NCBI GenBank assembly: GCA_003696625.1
Contig: RFGR01000063.1
Span: forward strand, 1-36,429
DNA from: Planctomycetota bacterium
GTDB lineage: Bacteria > Planctomycetota > UBA1135
DNA: 36,429 nucleotides
Reading direction: 5' to 3'
Each line of letters opens with the position of its first letter. Positions within the stretch are counted from its first letter, which is position 1. The notes beneath the pieces were generated by a model. The model was not told the origin of the DNA. It was given only the letters and a program-made list of their open reading frames with translations, and made no database searches. This document shows positions 23,282 to 30,800 of this stretch, in pieces. The position numbers were made by a program, and so were the translations under genes.

Positions 23282-24318
23282 GACACCCCCGGGCCGGGCC
23301 CGGTGACCTCGCCGAGGCGGAACGGCCGTCGATCGGCTTCGGCCAAATCCGCTTCGATCCGGTCGGCCTCCTCGGCCGCGACGACCAGAACCATGCCGAC
23401 GCCCATGTTGAAGGCCCGCCAGGCCTCGTCGCGCTCGACGCCGCCGGCCGCGACGAGCTGCTCGAAGACGTTCAGCGGCGGCACCGCCGAGCGGGCGACG
23501 CGGGCGCCCAGTCCGTTCAGGACCCGCGGCAGATTGCCGGCCAGGCCGCCGCCGGTGATGTGGGCGAGCGCGTGCAGGGCCGGGTCGCGCAGGAACGGGC
23601 GCAAGGCTTCGAGGTAACAGGCGTGCGGCGCCAGCAGCACCTCGGCGGCGGTGGCGCCGGCGGCGCCGGGGAAGGGATCGTCCCAGCCGAGCCCCATCCG
23701 CTCCTCGACGATCCGCCGGGCCAGGGAGTAGCCGTTCGTGTGCAGCCCGACCGAAGGCAGCCCGATCAAGACGTCGCCGGCCTCGACCCGGCCGCCGTCG
23801 ATCACCGCCTCCCGCTCGACCACGCCGACCAGGGTGCCGACGAGATCGAACTCGTCCTCCGGATAGACCCCCGGCATTTCGGCGGTCTCGCCGCCGAGCA
23901 GGGCGACCCCGTGGTCGCGGCAGGCGGCGGCGACGCCGCCGATCAGGGCCGCCACCCGCTCCGGCCGCAGTCGGCCGACCCCGACGTAGTCGAGGAAGAA
24001 CAGCGGCTCGGCGCCCTGAACCAGGGCGTCGTTGATGCAGTGCTGGACCAGGTCGCGGCCGACGGTGTCGAAGCGGCCGCTGGCGGCGGCGATGCGGGTC
24101 TTCGTCCCGACCCCGTCGGTGGTGGCGACCAGGACCGGTTCGCGGCCGAGGTCGTCGGCGCGGAACAGGCCGCCGAAAGAGCCGACGTCGGCCACCACCC
24201 GGCGGCCGAAGGTGGCCCGGATCGCCGGCTTGATCCGGTCGAGGGCGTCCTCGGCGGCGTCGATGTCGACCCCGGCGGAACGGTAGTCGAGGCCCTGGCG
24301 CGGCGGCTCCGAACTCAT
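23269..24318 (-). CDS. purM: Phosphoribosylformylglycinamidine cyclo-ligase (AIR synthetase)
   Basis: Closes the imidazole ring of AIR using ATP, step five of purine synthesis. The 349-residue protein has the family landmarks in order: TTDGVGTKTRIA, HCINDALVQGAEPLFFLDY, LLGGETAEMPGVY, SVGLHTNGYSLAR, AHITGGGLAGNLPRVL and FNMGVGM. Length is typical. ATG 24318 is the start, with a -10-like TAGAAT 10 bases upstream and no ribosome binding site. It heads a run of five coupled genes of exported or unknown function with no other purine genes, an unusual setting. Divergent from dxr with 68 bases between. Confidence 0.96.
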   Translation of the reverse strand: MSSEPPRQGLDYRSAGVDIDAAEDALDRIKPAIRATFGRRVVADVGSFGGLFRADDLGREPVLVATTDGVGTKTRIAAASGRFDTVGRDLVQHCINDALVQGAEPLFFLDYVGVGRLRPERVAALIGGVAAACRDHGVALLGGETAEMPGVYPEDEFDLVGTLVGVVEREAVIDGGRVEAGDVLIGLPSVGLHTNGYSLARRIVEERMGLGWDDPFPGAAGATAAEVLLAPHACYLEALRPFLRDPALHALAHITGGGLAGNLPRVLNGLGARVARSAVPPLNVFEQLVAAGGVERDEAWRAFNMGVGMVLVVAAEEADRIEADLAEADRRPFRLGEVTGPGPGVSWLD

Positions 24319-24328
24319 CGCGGCGGCG

Positions 24329-24334
24329 ATTCTA
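24329..24334 (-). promoter_or_regulatory. Candidate -10 element of the purM operon
   Basis: TAGAAT on the minus strand (five of six matches) ends 10 bases before ATG 24318. Transcription would begin within about 4 bases of the start codon, giving a leaderless or near-leaderless mRNA. No clear -35. Confidence 0.4.
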
Positions 24335-24349
24335 CGCCTCCGGCGTCGC

Positions 24350-24378
24350 TTTATCCCCTCTCCGACCTGTCCTATGCT
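24350..24378 (+). promoter_or_regulatory. Candidate promoter of dxr-rseP-ubiA, probably leaderless
   Basis: TATGCT at 24373-24378 (four of six) lies 8 bases before ATG 24387, with a weak -35-like TTTATC at 24350-24355 at 17-base spacing. No Shine-Dalgarno sequence is present. It is separated by only 15 bases from the opposing purM -10 element, so the two promoters sit back to back. Confidence 0.35.
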
Positions 24379-24386
24379 GTGGGGCC

Positions 24387-25511
24387 ATGCCCGCTTCGCG
24401 CCGACGCCTGATCGTCCTCGGCGCCACCGGTACGGTCGGGCGCCAGGCCCTCGCCGTCCTCGCCCGCGCCGCCTCGCCGGTCGAGGTCGTCGGCCTCTCC
24501 GCCCACGCCGACGGAGCCGGCCTGGCCGAGCTGGCCCGGGAGCTGCCCGGCTGCTCCCTCTTCCTCACCTCGGCACCGGAGCAAAAGGCCCGGCTGCTCG
24601 CCTTCCTGCGCGCCGGCGAGGGCTACGACCTGTGCCTGAACGCGGTGGTCGGCGCCGCCGGCCTCGCCTACTCCGAGGCGGTCTTGGCCGCCGGCCGGGA
24701 CCTGGCCTTGGCCAACAAGGAGTCCCTGGTCCTGGCCGGGGCCCTCTTGGCCGAACTGGCCGAGCGCACCGGCGGCCGCCTGATCCCGGTCGACTCCGAG
24801 CACTGCGCGATCCAGCAGTGTCTGAACGGCGCCAGCCGGCCGGAGGTCCGTCGGCTCTTCCTGACCGCCAGCGGCGGCGCCCTGCGCGACCTGCCGCTGG
24901 CCGAGCTGGCCGAGGTTCGGCCCGAGCAGGCCCTGGCCCACCCGAACTGGGACATGGGCCCGCGGATCACGATCGACTCGGCGACGATGATGAACAAGGC
25001 GCTGGAAGTGCTCGAGGCCCAGGTCCTGTTCGGCGTCGCCGCCTCCTCGATCGAGGTGTTGATCCACCGCCAATCGGTCGTCCACTCCTTCGTCGAGTTC
25101 GTGGACGGTTCGGTCCTGGCCCAGATGGGGCCGCCGGACATGGCCTTCCCGATCCACTGGGCGCTGCACGCCCCGGGCCGGCAGCCGGCGCCGTTGCGCG
25201 GCTTCGACCCCGCCCTGTTCGCCGAACTCACCTTCAGCGCCCCGGACCCTGAGCGCTATCCGTCCCTGGCCCTCGGCTACCGGGCGGCTGAGGCCGGCGG
25301 CGCCGCCGGCGCCGTCCTGAACGCCGCCGACGAGGTCGCGGTCGAGGCCTTCCTCGCCGGCGGTTTGGCCTTCCCGGCCATCGCCGAGATCTGCGCCGAG
25401 GTCCTCGACCGGCTGTCGGGACTGCCGGCGTCCAGTCTGGACGAGATCCGCGCAGCCGACCGCGCCGCGCGCGACCTGGCCGGATCGCTGGTCGCCGCCC
25501 GGACTCCTTGA
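24387..25511 (+). CDS. dxr: 1-deoxy-D-xylulose 5-phosphate reductoisomerase
   Basis: First committed step of the MEP isoprenoid pathway: NADPH-dependent conversion of DXP to MEP. The 374-residue protein has the NADPH motif GATGTVG (12-18), ANKES (109-113), metal ligands Asp136 and Glu138 in VDSEHCAI and Glu207 in NKALEV, TASGGALRDL and HPNWDMGPRITIDSATMMNKALEV. Slightly shorter than the E. coli enzyme (398) but complete. ATG 24387. It is followed 4 bases later by rseP, a conserved gene pair, and then by a prenyltransferase that would use its pathway's products. Confidence 0.96.
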   Translation: MPASRRRLIVLGATGTVGRQALAVLARAASPVEVVGLSAHADGAGLAELARELPGCSLFLTSAPEQKARLLAFLRAGEGYDLCLNAVVGAAGLAYSEAVLAAGRDLALANKESLVLAGALLAELAERTGGRLIPVDSEHCAIQQCLNGASRPEVRRLFLTASGGALRDLPLAELAEVRPEQALAHPNWDMGPRITIDSATMMNKALEVLEAQVLFGVAASSIEVLIHRQSVVHSFVEFVDGSVLAQMGPPDMAFPIHWALHAPGRQPAPLRGFDPALFAELTFSAPDPERYPSLALGYRAAEAGGAAGAVLNAADEVAVEAFLAGGLAFPAIAEICAEVLDRLSGLPASSLDEIRAADRAARDLAGSLVAARTP

Positions 25512-25515
25512 CCGC

Positions 25516-27291
25516 GTGTTGCCCTTCCTGCTCACCCTGTTCGGCATCGGCCTCGTCCTCTTCGTGCACGAGGCCGGCCACTTCCTCGCCGCCCGCGCCG
25601 CCGGGGTCCGGGTGGAGGTCTTCTCGCTCGGCTTCGGGCCGCGCCTGTTCGGCTGGCGGCGCGGCGACACGGACTACCGGATCTCGCTGCTGCCGCTGGG
25701 GGGCTACGTCCGGATGGCCGGCGAGGACCAGACCCGGCCGCCGCTGCCGGAGGAACTCGGAGCCCAGTCGCCGGGCTGGCGGCTGCTGATCTTCTCCGGC
25801 GGGATCCTGATGAACTTTCTGTTCGCGCTGGTCCTGATCCCGATTCTGTTCGCGGTCGGGGTCCCCTTCGAGGCGCCGGTCGCCGGCCAGGTCGAGCCGG
25901 GCGGCCCGGCCTGGCGGGCCGGGGTGCGCGAGGGGGAGCGGATCCTGGCGGTGAACGGGGAGCCGATCCACGCCTTTCGTTCCTTCGCCGCCGCGGTGGC
26001 GCTCGGCGAGGCCGAGGAGGTCGTGGTCGACCTGGCCGAGCCCGACGGCGGTCGCCGGCAGGTCCGGCTGCGCCCCGCCTACGACGAGGAGGCCGGTGTC
26101 CGCCGGGTCGGCCTGGCGCCGTCGCTCTGGAGTCCGAGCCTGACCCTCCGCATCCGCCCGGGTTCGGTCGCCGAGGAGGCCGGGCTGCGCGACGGCGACC
26201 GTCTGATCGGTGTGGACGGCGTACCGGTGCGCGACCGTCAGGCCGCCCGGCTGCTGCTCGAGCACGCCTTGCTCGCCAGCGGCCCGCTGGTTCTGGCGGT
26301 GGAGCGGGAGGGCGAGCGGATCGAGGCCCGGCTCGAGCGCACCGCGCCGACGGCCGAGGATCCGCCGCAGATCGGCGTTCTCCATCTCCTGAACGAGGTC
26401 CAGGAGGTCCGGGATCCCCGCCTGGCCGCGGTCCTCCGCCCCGGCGACCGGATCCTCCGGGCCGCCGGCCGGCCGGTGCGGGCGATGGCGGAACTGGCGA
26501 TCGAGGCCCTCCGCCACCCCGAGGGCCTGGATCTCGAGATCGAGCGGGAGGGCCGGCACGAGCGCCTCTCGCTGCCGCCGATCGACGCCGCCGACCTGGT
26601 CGCCGGTCTGTGGCTGGACGGCGGCGAGGAGGTCCGGGTCGGCGTCCGCCCGGGCGGACCGGCCGACGGCAGCGGCCTAGCCGACGGCGACCGAATCCTC
26701 CGCGCCGCCGGCCGCGAGATCCCGGACATGGCCACCCTCGGGCGGATCGTGCGCACCGCCGAGGGGCCGCTTCGCCTGCTCGTCTCCCGCCCCGGCCGGC
26801 CCGATCCGTTCCCGGTCGTGATCGAGCCGCGGCCGCTGCCGCGGCCCGACTTCGGCTTCCAGCTCGAGGCCGACCGCGAGGTGGTGCGCACCGACGGCCC
26901 GGTCGAGGCGATCGCCACCGGGCTGGCCGAGGCCCGGCGGATGATCCTCGAGATCGGCGACACCATCCGCGGGATGCTGAGCGGCTCGGTGGACTCGCGC
27001 AACCTCGGCGGCATCATCACGATCGGCACCCTGACCCACAGCTTCGCCAGCGAGGGCCTGATTCCGCTCCTGTTCTTCCTGGCGATGATCTCGATCCACC
27101 TGGCGGTCCTGAACTTGCTGCCGGTGCCGGCCCTGGACGGCGGCCACATGCTCTTCGTCCTGATCGAGATGGTCCGCGGCCGGCCGCTCAGTCCGTCCAC
27201 CCAGGGTTGGCTCAACCTGGCCGGACTGGTGGCGGTCTTTTCGCTCATCCTGTTCGTGACCATGAACGACCTCGACCGATTGTTCGGCTGA
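25516..27291 (+). CDS. rseP: Site-2 membrane metalloprotease RseP with four PDZ-like modules
   Basis: Intramembrane zinc protease that cleaves anti-sigma factors and leftover signal peptides. The 591-residue protein has HEAGH (18-22) in the first membrane helix, the conserved FSLGFGPRLFGW and GGYVRMAGED loop, and the C-terminal NLLPVPALDGGH (533-544) whose Asp completes the zinc site. Between the catalytic halves lie four PDZ-like modules (about residues 120-186, 208-274, 298-356, 373-438), each with a 'GDRIL.v.G.pv' core; E. coli has two in 450 residues. The third lacks a clear carboxylate-binding loop. Start GTG 25516, 4 bases after dxr. Confidence 0.93.
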   Translation: MLPFLLTLFGIGLVLFVHEAGHFLAARAAGVRVEVFSLGFGPRLFGWRRGDTDYRISLLPLGGYVRMAGEDQTRPPLPEELGAQSPGWRLLIFSGGILMNFLFALVLIPILFAVGVPFEAPVAGQVEPGGPAWRAGVREGERILAVNGEPIHAFRSFAAAVALGEAEEVVVDLAEPDGGRRQVRLRPAYDEEAGVRRVGLAPSLWSPSLTLRIRPGSVAEEAGLRDGDRLIGVDGVPVRDRQAARLLLEHALLASGPLVLAVEREGERIEARLERTAPTAEDPPQIGVLHLLNEVQEVRDPRLAAVLRPGDRILRAAGRPVRAMAELAIEALRHPEGLDLEIEREGRHERLSLPPIDAADLVAGLWLDGGEEVRVGVRPGGPADGSGLADGDRILRAAGREIPDMATLGRIVRTAEGPLRLLVSRPGRPDPFPVVIEPRPLPRPDFGFQLEADREVVRTDGPVEAIATGLAEARRMILEIGDTIRGMLSGSVDSRNLGGIITIGTLTHSFASEGLIPLLFFLAMISIHLAVLNLLPVPALDGGHMLFVLIEMVRGRPLSPSTQGWLNLAGLVAVFSLILFVTMNDLDRLFG

Positions 27292-27295
27292 GCCG

Positions 27296-28168
27296 GTGCG
27301 GGCCTGGTGTCAGCTTCTCCGGCTCGCTCTGGCGCCGACGATCCTCTGGGACGTGGCCGCCGGCGCCCTGTTGGCCGGGCTGCCGCTCGGAGTCGAGCTG
27401 CTGCCGCCGGCGGCGGTGTTGCTCCTCCTCTACCACGGCGGCATGGTCCTGAACGCTTGGGCCGACCGGGCCGCGGACGCCTACGATCGGCCCGAGCGCC
27501 CGCTGCCGGCCGGTCGGGTTCCGGCCGGAGCGGCCCTGGCCGCCGGCCTGCTGCTTCCGGCCGCCGGCCTCGGGCTGGCCTGGACCGCTTTGCCCCGTTC
27601 GGCGGCCGAGGCGGCGACGGCCCTGGCCGGGATCGTGCTTCTCTATGACCTCGGCGGCCGAAACCTCCGCGGTCTGATCGGACCGACCCTGCTGGCGGTG
27701 GCGCGGGCCCTGTCGCTGGCCTTCGCCGGTCTGGCCGGCGGCGTCTCCCTGTTCGGCGACCGCGGCGGTCTGGCCGCCGCCGCCGCCTATGCGGTCTACG
27801 TCCTTTTTCTCTCCCGCCTGGCGACGCGCGAGGAGCGCGGCGCTCCCGGGATGCGGGCGCTCGCCTATCTGCTGGCGGCGGCGGTCACGCCCTTCCTGGC
27901 CGCTCCCCGCGAGGCAGGCGCCGGAGCGTGGGCGGCCTTCCTGGCCGGAGCGCTGGCCCTGGCGGCCTGGCTGGTCCTGCCGGCTTGGCCGGATCGGCAC
28001 CGGTCCTGGACTCCGGAGCGGGTCCAGCGGGGAGTCCGGCAGGGCCTGGCCGCCCTGCCGGCGCTGCCCGGCCTCGCCTTGCTGGCCGACGGTCGTCCGG
28101 TCGGCGTGGCGGCGGTGGCGGTGATCGCTGCGGTCGCCTGGCTCGGGCGCCGGCTGCCGCCGTCCTGA
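27296..28168 (+). CDS. UbiA-family prenyltransferase-like membrane protein
   Basis: A 290-residue protein with about eight or nine hydrophobic helices. The first Mg/diphosphate motif is N53AWADRAAD61 followed by YDRPERPLPAGRV, the NxxxDxxxD...RPxxxGR pattern of UbiA prenyltransferases; the second, usually DxxxD, is weak (YDLGGRN near residue 117), so activity is not certain. Members attach prenyl or phytyl chains to aromatic or other acceptors; the acceptor here is unknown. GTG 27296 lies 4 bases after rseP, making it the third gene of the dxr operon, consistent with use of isoprenoid precursors. Confidence 0.75.
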   Translation: MRAWCQLLRLALAPTILWDVAAGALLAGLPLGVELLPPAAVLLLLYHGGMVLNAWADRAADAYDRPERPLPAGRVPAGAALAAGLLLPAAGLGLAWTALPRSAAEAATALAGIVLLYDLGGRNLRGLIGPTLLAVARALSLAFAGLAGGVSLFGDRGGLAAAAAYAVYVLFLSRLATREERGAPGMRALAYLLAAAVTPFLAAPREAGAGAWAAFLAGALALAAWLVLPAWPDRHRSWTPERVQRGVRQGLAALPALPGLALLADGRPVGVAAVAVIAAVAWLGRRLPPS

Positions 28169-28181
28169 GTCGGCGGTGGGC

Positions 28182-29813
28182 TCAGAAGAACTCGTTCAGG
28201 ATGTCCTCGACCGCGAGGCGCTCCTCGGCGGAGCGGGCGAGGTCGCGCAGTTCGAGCAGGAGCGGGAAGGCGTCCAGCCGCAGGGTCGGGACGAGCAGCG
28301 GCAGCGCCGCCTCCCGGACCCAGGGCGGCCGCTCGGGATCCCGACTGATCTGGATCAGGAGCTCGCGGGCCTCGGCGTCGCCCTGGCGGGCGCGGGCGGC
28401 GAGGGAGGTCAGCGCCGGTTCGGCGTCCTGCTCGGAGAGGGAGCCGCGGCCGAGGCGGAGCAGCAACGGTTCGCCGACCTCGCCCAGATTGGCGAGCTGG
28501 GTGATCGCCATCCGGTGCAGGTCGGGATCCGAGTCCGGCCCGAACACGAGTTCCTCGAAGATCGATAGGCTCCGCGGATCCTTCAGGCGGCCGAAGACCC
28601 GGAGCAGCCCGATCCGGGGCTCGGTGCCGGATTGGGCCCAGGCCTGGAGCAGGACCGGAAAGGTGCGCTCGTCGCGGAGTTCCTCCTGCTGGAGCAGGTC
28701 GATCGCCTCGACCGAGAAGGGCTCGTTCGGGTAGCCGCGGGCGCGAAGCAGCCAGGGTTCGAGCAGGCGCCGATCGCCGCGCAGGCTGAGCGCCTGCATG
28801 GCCGCCCGGGCGAGGTCGCGGTCCTCGCCGCGGGCCAGCTCCTCGAGCCGGTCGTGGGCGACCCGGGCCTCGCGGAACGGGGCGAGGCTGAGAGCGTTCA
28901 CCGCCGCCAGGACCACCTTCGGATCGGGGTCGTCGAGGGCGGCGACGACCCCCTCGGCGTCGCCGGCGAAGCCGAGCCCCTCGACCACCAAGGTGCGGGT
29001 GGAGGCGGCCGGCACCGCCGCCGGATCGAGCATCGTCCGCAACTCGGGGACCGCCGAGAGGTCGCCGAGTTCGGCCCGGCGGCGCAGCGCGGTGGCGTGG
29101 AAGATCCGACCGGGCAGCAGCTCGGTCAGTTCGGCCAGACGGGCCGGCGCGTCCGGGTCGTCCAACTCGAGGACCTGACCCCAGGCCAGGTTGCCGTCCT
29201 CGGTGGTCCCGGGGCGGCCGGCGGCCCAGGCCCGGATCCGCTCCTCCAGGAAGGCGGCCGCGGCCGGGCCGCCGAGCCGGCCGAGGGCGGCGTACTCGGC
29301 CTGAAGCGGCCCCGGCTCGCTCTCCAGCTCCAGGATCCGGCAGAGGGCGGCCGAGTGCTCCGGCCCGCCGATCCGGCCGAGGGCCTCGGCCGCGGCCGAG
29401 CGGACCAACGGCACCGGCGACTCGCGCAGGACGCGCAGCATCAGCTCGGCGTCCTGCCGGCGGCCGCAGGCGGCGATCCCCTTGCAGTAGTTGTGGAGTT
29501 CGGCGAAACGGGCCGGATCCGGCAGGCGCTCGGCGACCCCGGCGGCCAGGGCCTCGGCGGCTCGGTCGCCGAAGGAGGGCAGTTCCTCGAGAGCGAAGTG
29601 GAGCGACTCGCGCGAGGAGCCGGACAAGTGGCCGAGCATCCGCGGCAGCAGGTCGCCGTCCGCCGGCGGCTGATAAGTGGTGCGGAGGACGGCGGCCTGG
29701 GCCTCGGCGCCTCCGCCCTCTTCCGCCGGCCCGCCGCCGCCGCAGGAGACGGCGAGCAGCAGCAGGAGGACGGCCGGAACCGTCGTTCGCCACGGGTAGA
29801 ATCCTGCCCTCAT
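28182..29813 (-). CDS. HEAT-repeat lipoprotein
   Basis: A 543-residue protein. From ATG 29813 it starts with a lipoprotein signal peptide (basic start, hydrophobic core TVPAVLLLLLAVSC, lipobox Cys24), then a Gly/Glu-rich linker and about 480 residues of HEAT-like helical pairs (for example VPLVRSAAAEALGRIGGPEHS, DPKVVLAAVNALSLAPF, LHRMAITQLANLGEVGE). The longer open frame upstream is rejected because it lies over the dus gene and lacks a signal. It is separate in sequence from the HEAT pair at 14433-18576, without their aromatic motif. Probably a membrane-tethered periplasmic scaffold; partner unknown. Its ATG overlaps the ATG of dus on the other strand. Confidence 0.78.
   Translation of the reverse strand: MRAGFYPWRTTVPAVLLLLLAVSCGGGGPAEEGGGAEAQAAVLRTTYQPPADGDLLPRMLGHLSGSSRESLHFALEELPSFGDRAAEALAAGVAERLPDPARFAELHNYCKGIAACGRRQDAELMLRVLRESPVPLVRSAAAEALGRIGGPEHSAALCRILELESEPGPLQAEYAALGRLGGPAAAAFLEERIRAWAAGRPGTTEDGNLAWGQVLELDDPDAPARLAELTELLPGRIFHATALRRRAELGDLSAVPELRTMLDPAAVPAASTRTLVVEGLGFAGDAEGVVAALDDPDPKVVLAAVNALSLAPFREARVAHDRLEELARGEDRDLARAAMQALSLRGDRRLLEPWLLRARGYPNEPFSVEAIDLLQQEELRDERTFPVLLQAWAQSGTEPRIGLLRVFGRLKDPRSLSIFEELVFGPDSDPDLHRMAITQLANLGEVGEPLLLRLGRGSLSEQDAEPALTSLAARARQGDAEARELLIQISRDPERPPWVREAALPLLVPTLRLDAFPLLLELRDLARSAEERLAVEDILNEFF
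29797..29802 (+). promoter_or_regulatory. Candidate -10 element of the dihydrouridine synthase gene
   Basis: TAGAAT (five of six matches) ends 9 bases before ATG 29812. It lies inside the first codons of the divergent lipoprotein gene. No ribosome binding site precedes the ATG, again pointing to a leaderless mRNA. Confidence 0.4.
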
Positions 29814-30798
29814 GCCTGCGTCCGCCGTCCGTCCGCGCACCGGCTTCCGGCTCGGGACGCACCTCGTCCGGCGAGGGCTGGCGCTGGCGCCGATGGCGGG
29901 AAACACCAACTTAGCCTATCGCCGCCTGTGCCGGAAGTTCGGGGCCGAACTGACCACCACCGAGATGGTCTCGGCCTGCGCCCTGGTCCACCAGGACCGC
30001 AAGTCCCTGCGCCTGCTCGCCCGCGGCGAGGACGAGGTGCCGGTGGCGGCCCAGCTCTTCGGCACTGAGCCGGCCCTGCTGGCCGAGGCCGCCCGCCGGG
30101 TCGAGGACCTGGGCTTCCACGCGGTGGACTTCAACATGGGCTGCCCGGTGCCCAAGATCACCGGCGGCGGCGGCGGCAGCGCCTTGCTGCGCGAGCCGGA
30201 GACCGCCGCCCGCTGCATCGAGGCGATGGCGTCGGCGGTGAGCATCCCGGTCACCGCCAAGATCCGGGCCGGCTGGGACGACGCCCACCGCAACGCGCCC
30301 GAGGTGGCCCGGCTGCTCGAGGCGGCCGGGGTGCAGGTCCTCACGGTCCACGGGCGCACCCGCGAGCAGAAGTACGCCGGCCGTTCGGACTACCGGCTGA
30401 TCGGCGAGGTGGTCGCCGCGGTCTCGGTGCCGGTGATCGGCAACGGGGACGTCGACGGTCCGGAGCGGGCGGCGGAACTCCTGGCCCAGGGGGTGGCCGG
30501 GATCGCGGTCGGACGCGGCGCCCTCGGCCGGCCCTGGCTGTTCGCCCGGCTCGCCGCCCAGATCGACGGCCGGCCGGAGCCGCCGCCGCCGGCGGCGGCG
30601 GAGCGGCGGCGGCTGCTGATCGAGCTGGCCGAAGGCGTCTGTGCTCTGCACGGCGAGGGGATCGGGATGCGGATCATGCGCCGGCTGGCCGCCGATTTCT
30701 TCCGCGACACCCCCGGCGCCGCCGAGATGCGGCGCCGCTGCCAGCGCCTGGAGCGGCTCGAGGACCTGCGCCGGCTGGCGCTCGGGCGGGCGGCCTGA
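29812..30798 (+). CDS. tRNA-dihydrouridine synthase (Dus family)
   Basis: FMN-dependent reduction of uridine to dihydrouridine in the D-loop of tRNA. The 328-residue protein has LAPMAGNTN at the barrel start, the catalytic Cys111 in NMGCPVPKI, Lys150 in AKIRAGWD, His180 in VHGRTREQKYAG and the phosphate-binding VIGNGDV and GIAVGRGALGRPWLF. It looks most like DusB. The NMGCP motif is followed by an unusual run of five glycines (GGGGGSALL). N-terminus is about 15 residues longer than usual, but no internal start is available before LAPMAG. Ends 2 bases from the convergent TolC gene. Confidence 0.92.
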   Translation: MPASAVRPRTGFRLGTHLVRRGLALAPMAGNTNLAYRRLCRKFGAELTTTEMVSACALVHQDRKSLRLLARGEDEVPVAAQLFGTEPALLAEAARRVEDLGFHAVDFNMGCPVPKITGGGGGSALLREPETAARCIEAMASAVSIPVTAKIRAGWDDAHRNAPEVARLLEAAGVQVLTVHGRTREQKYAGRSDYRLIGEVVAAVSVPVIGNGDVDGPERAAELLAQGVAGIAVGRGALGRPWLFARLAAQIDGRPEPPPPAAAERRRLLIELAEGVCALHGEGIGMRIMRRLAADFFRDTPGAAEMRRRCQRLERLEDLRRLALGRAA

Positions 30799-30800
30799 GT

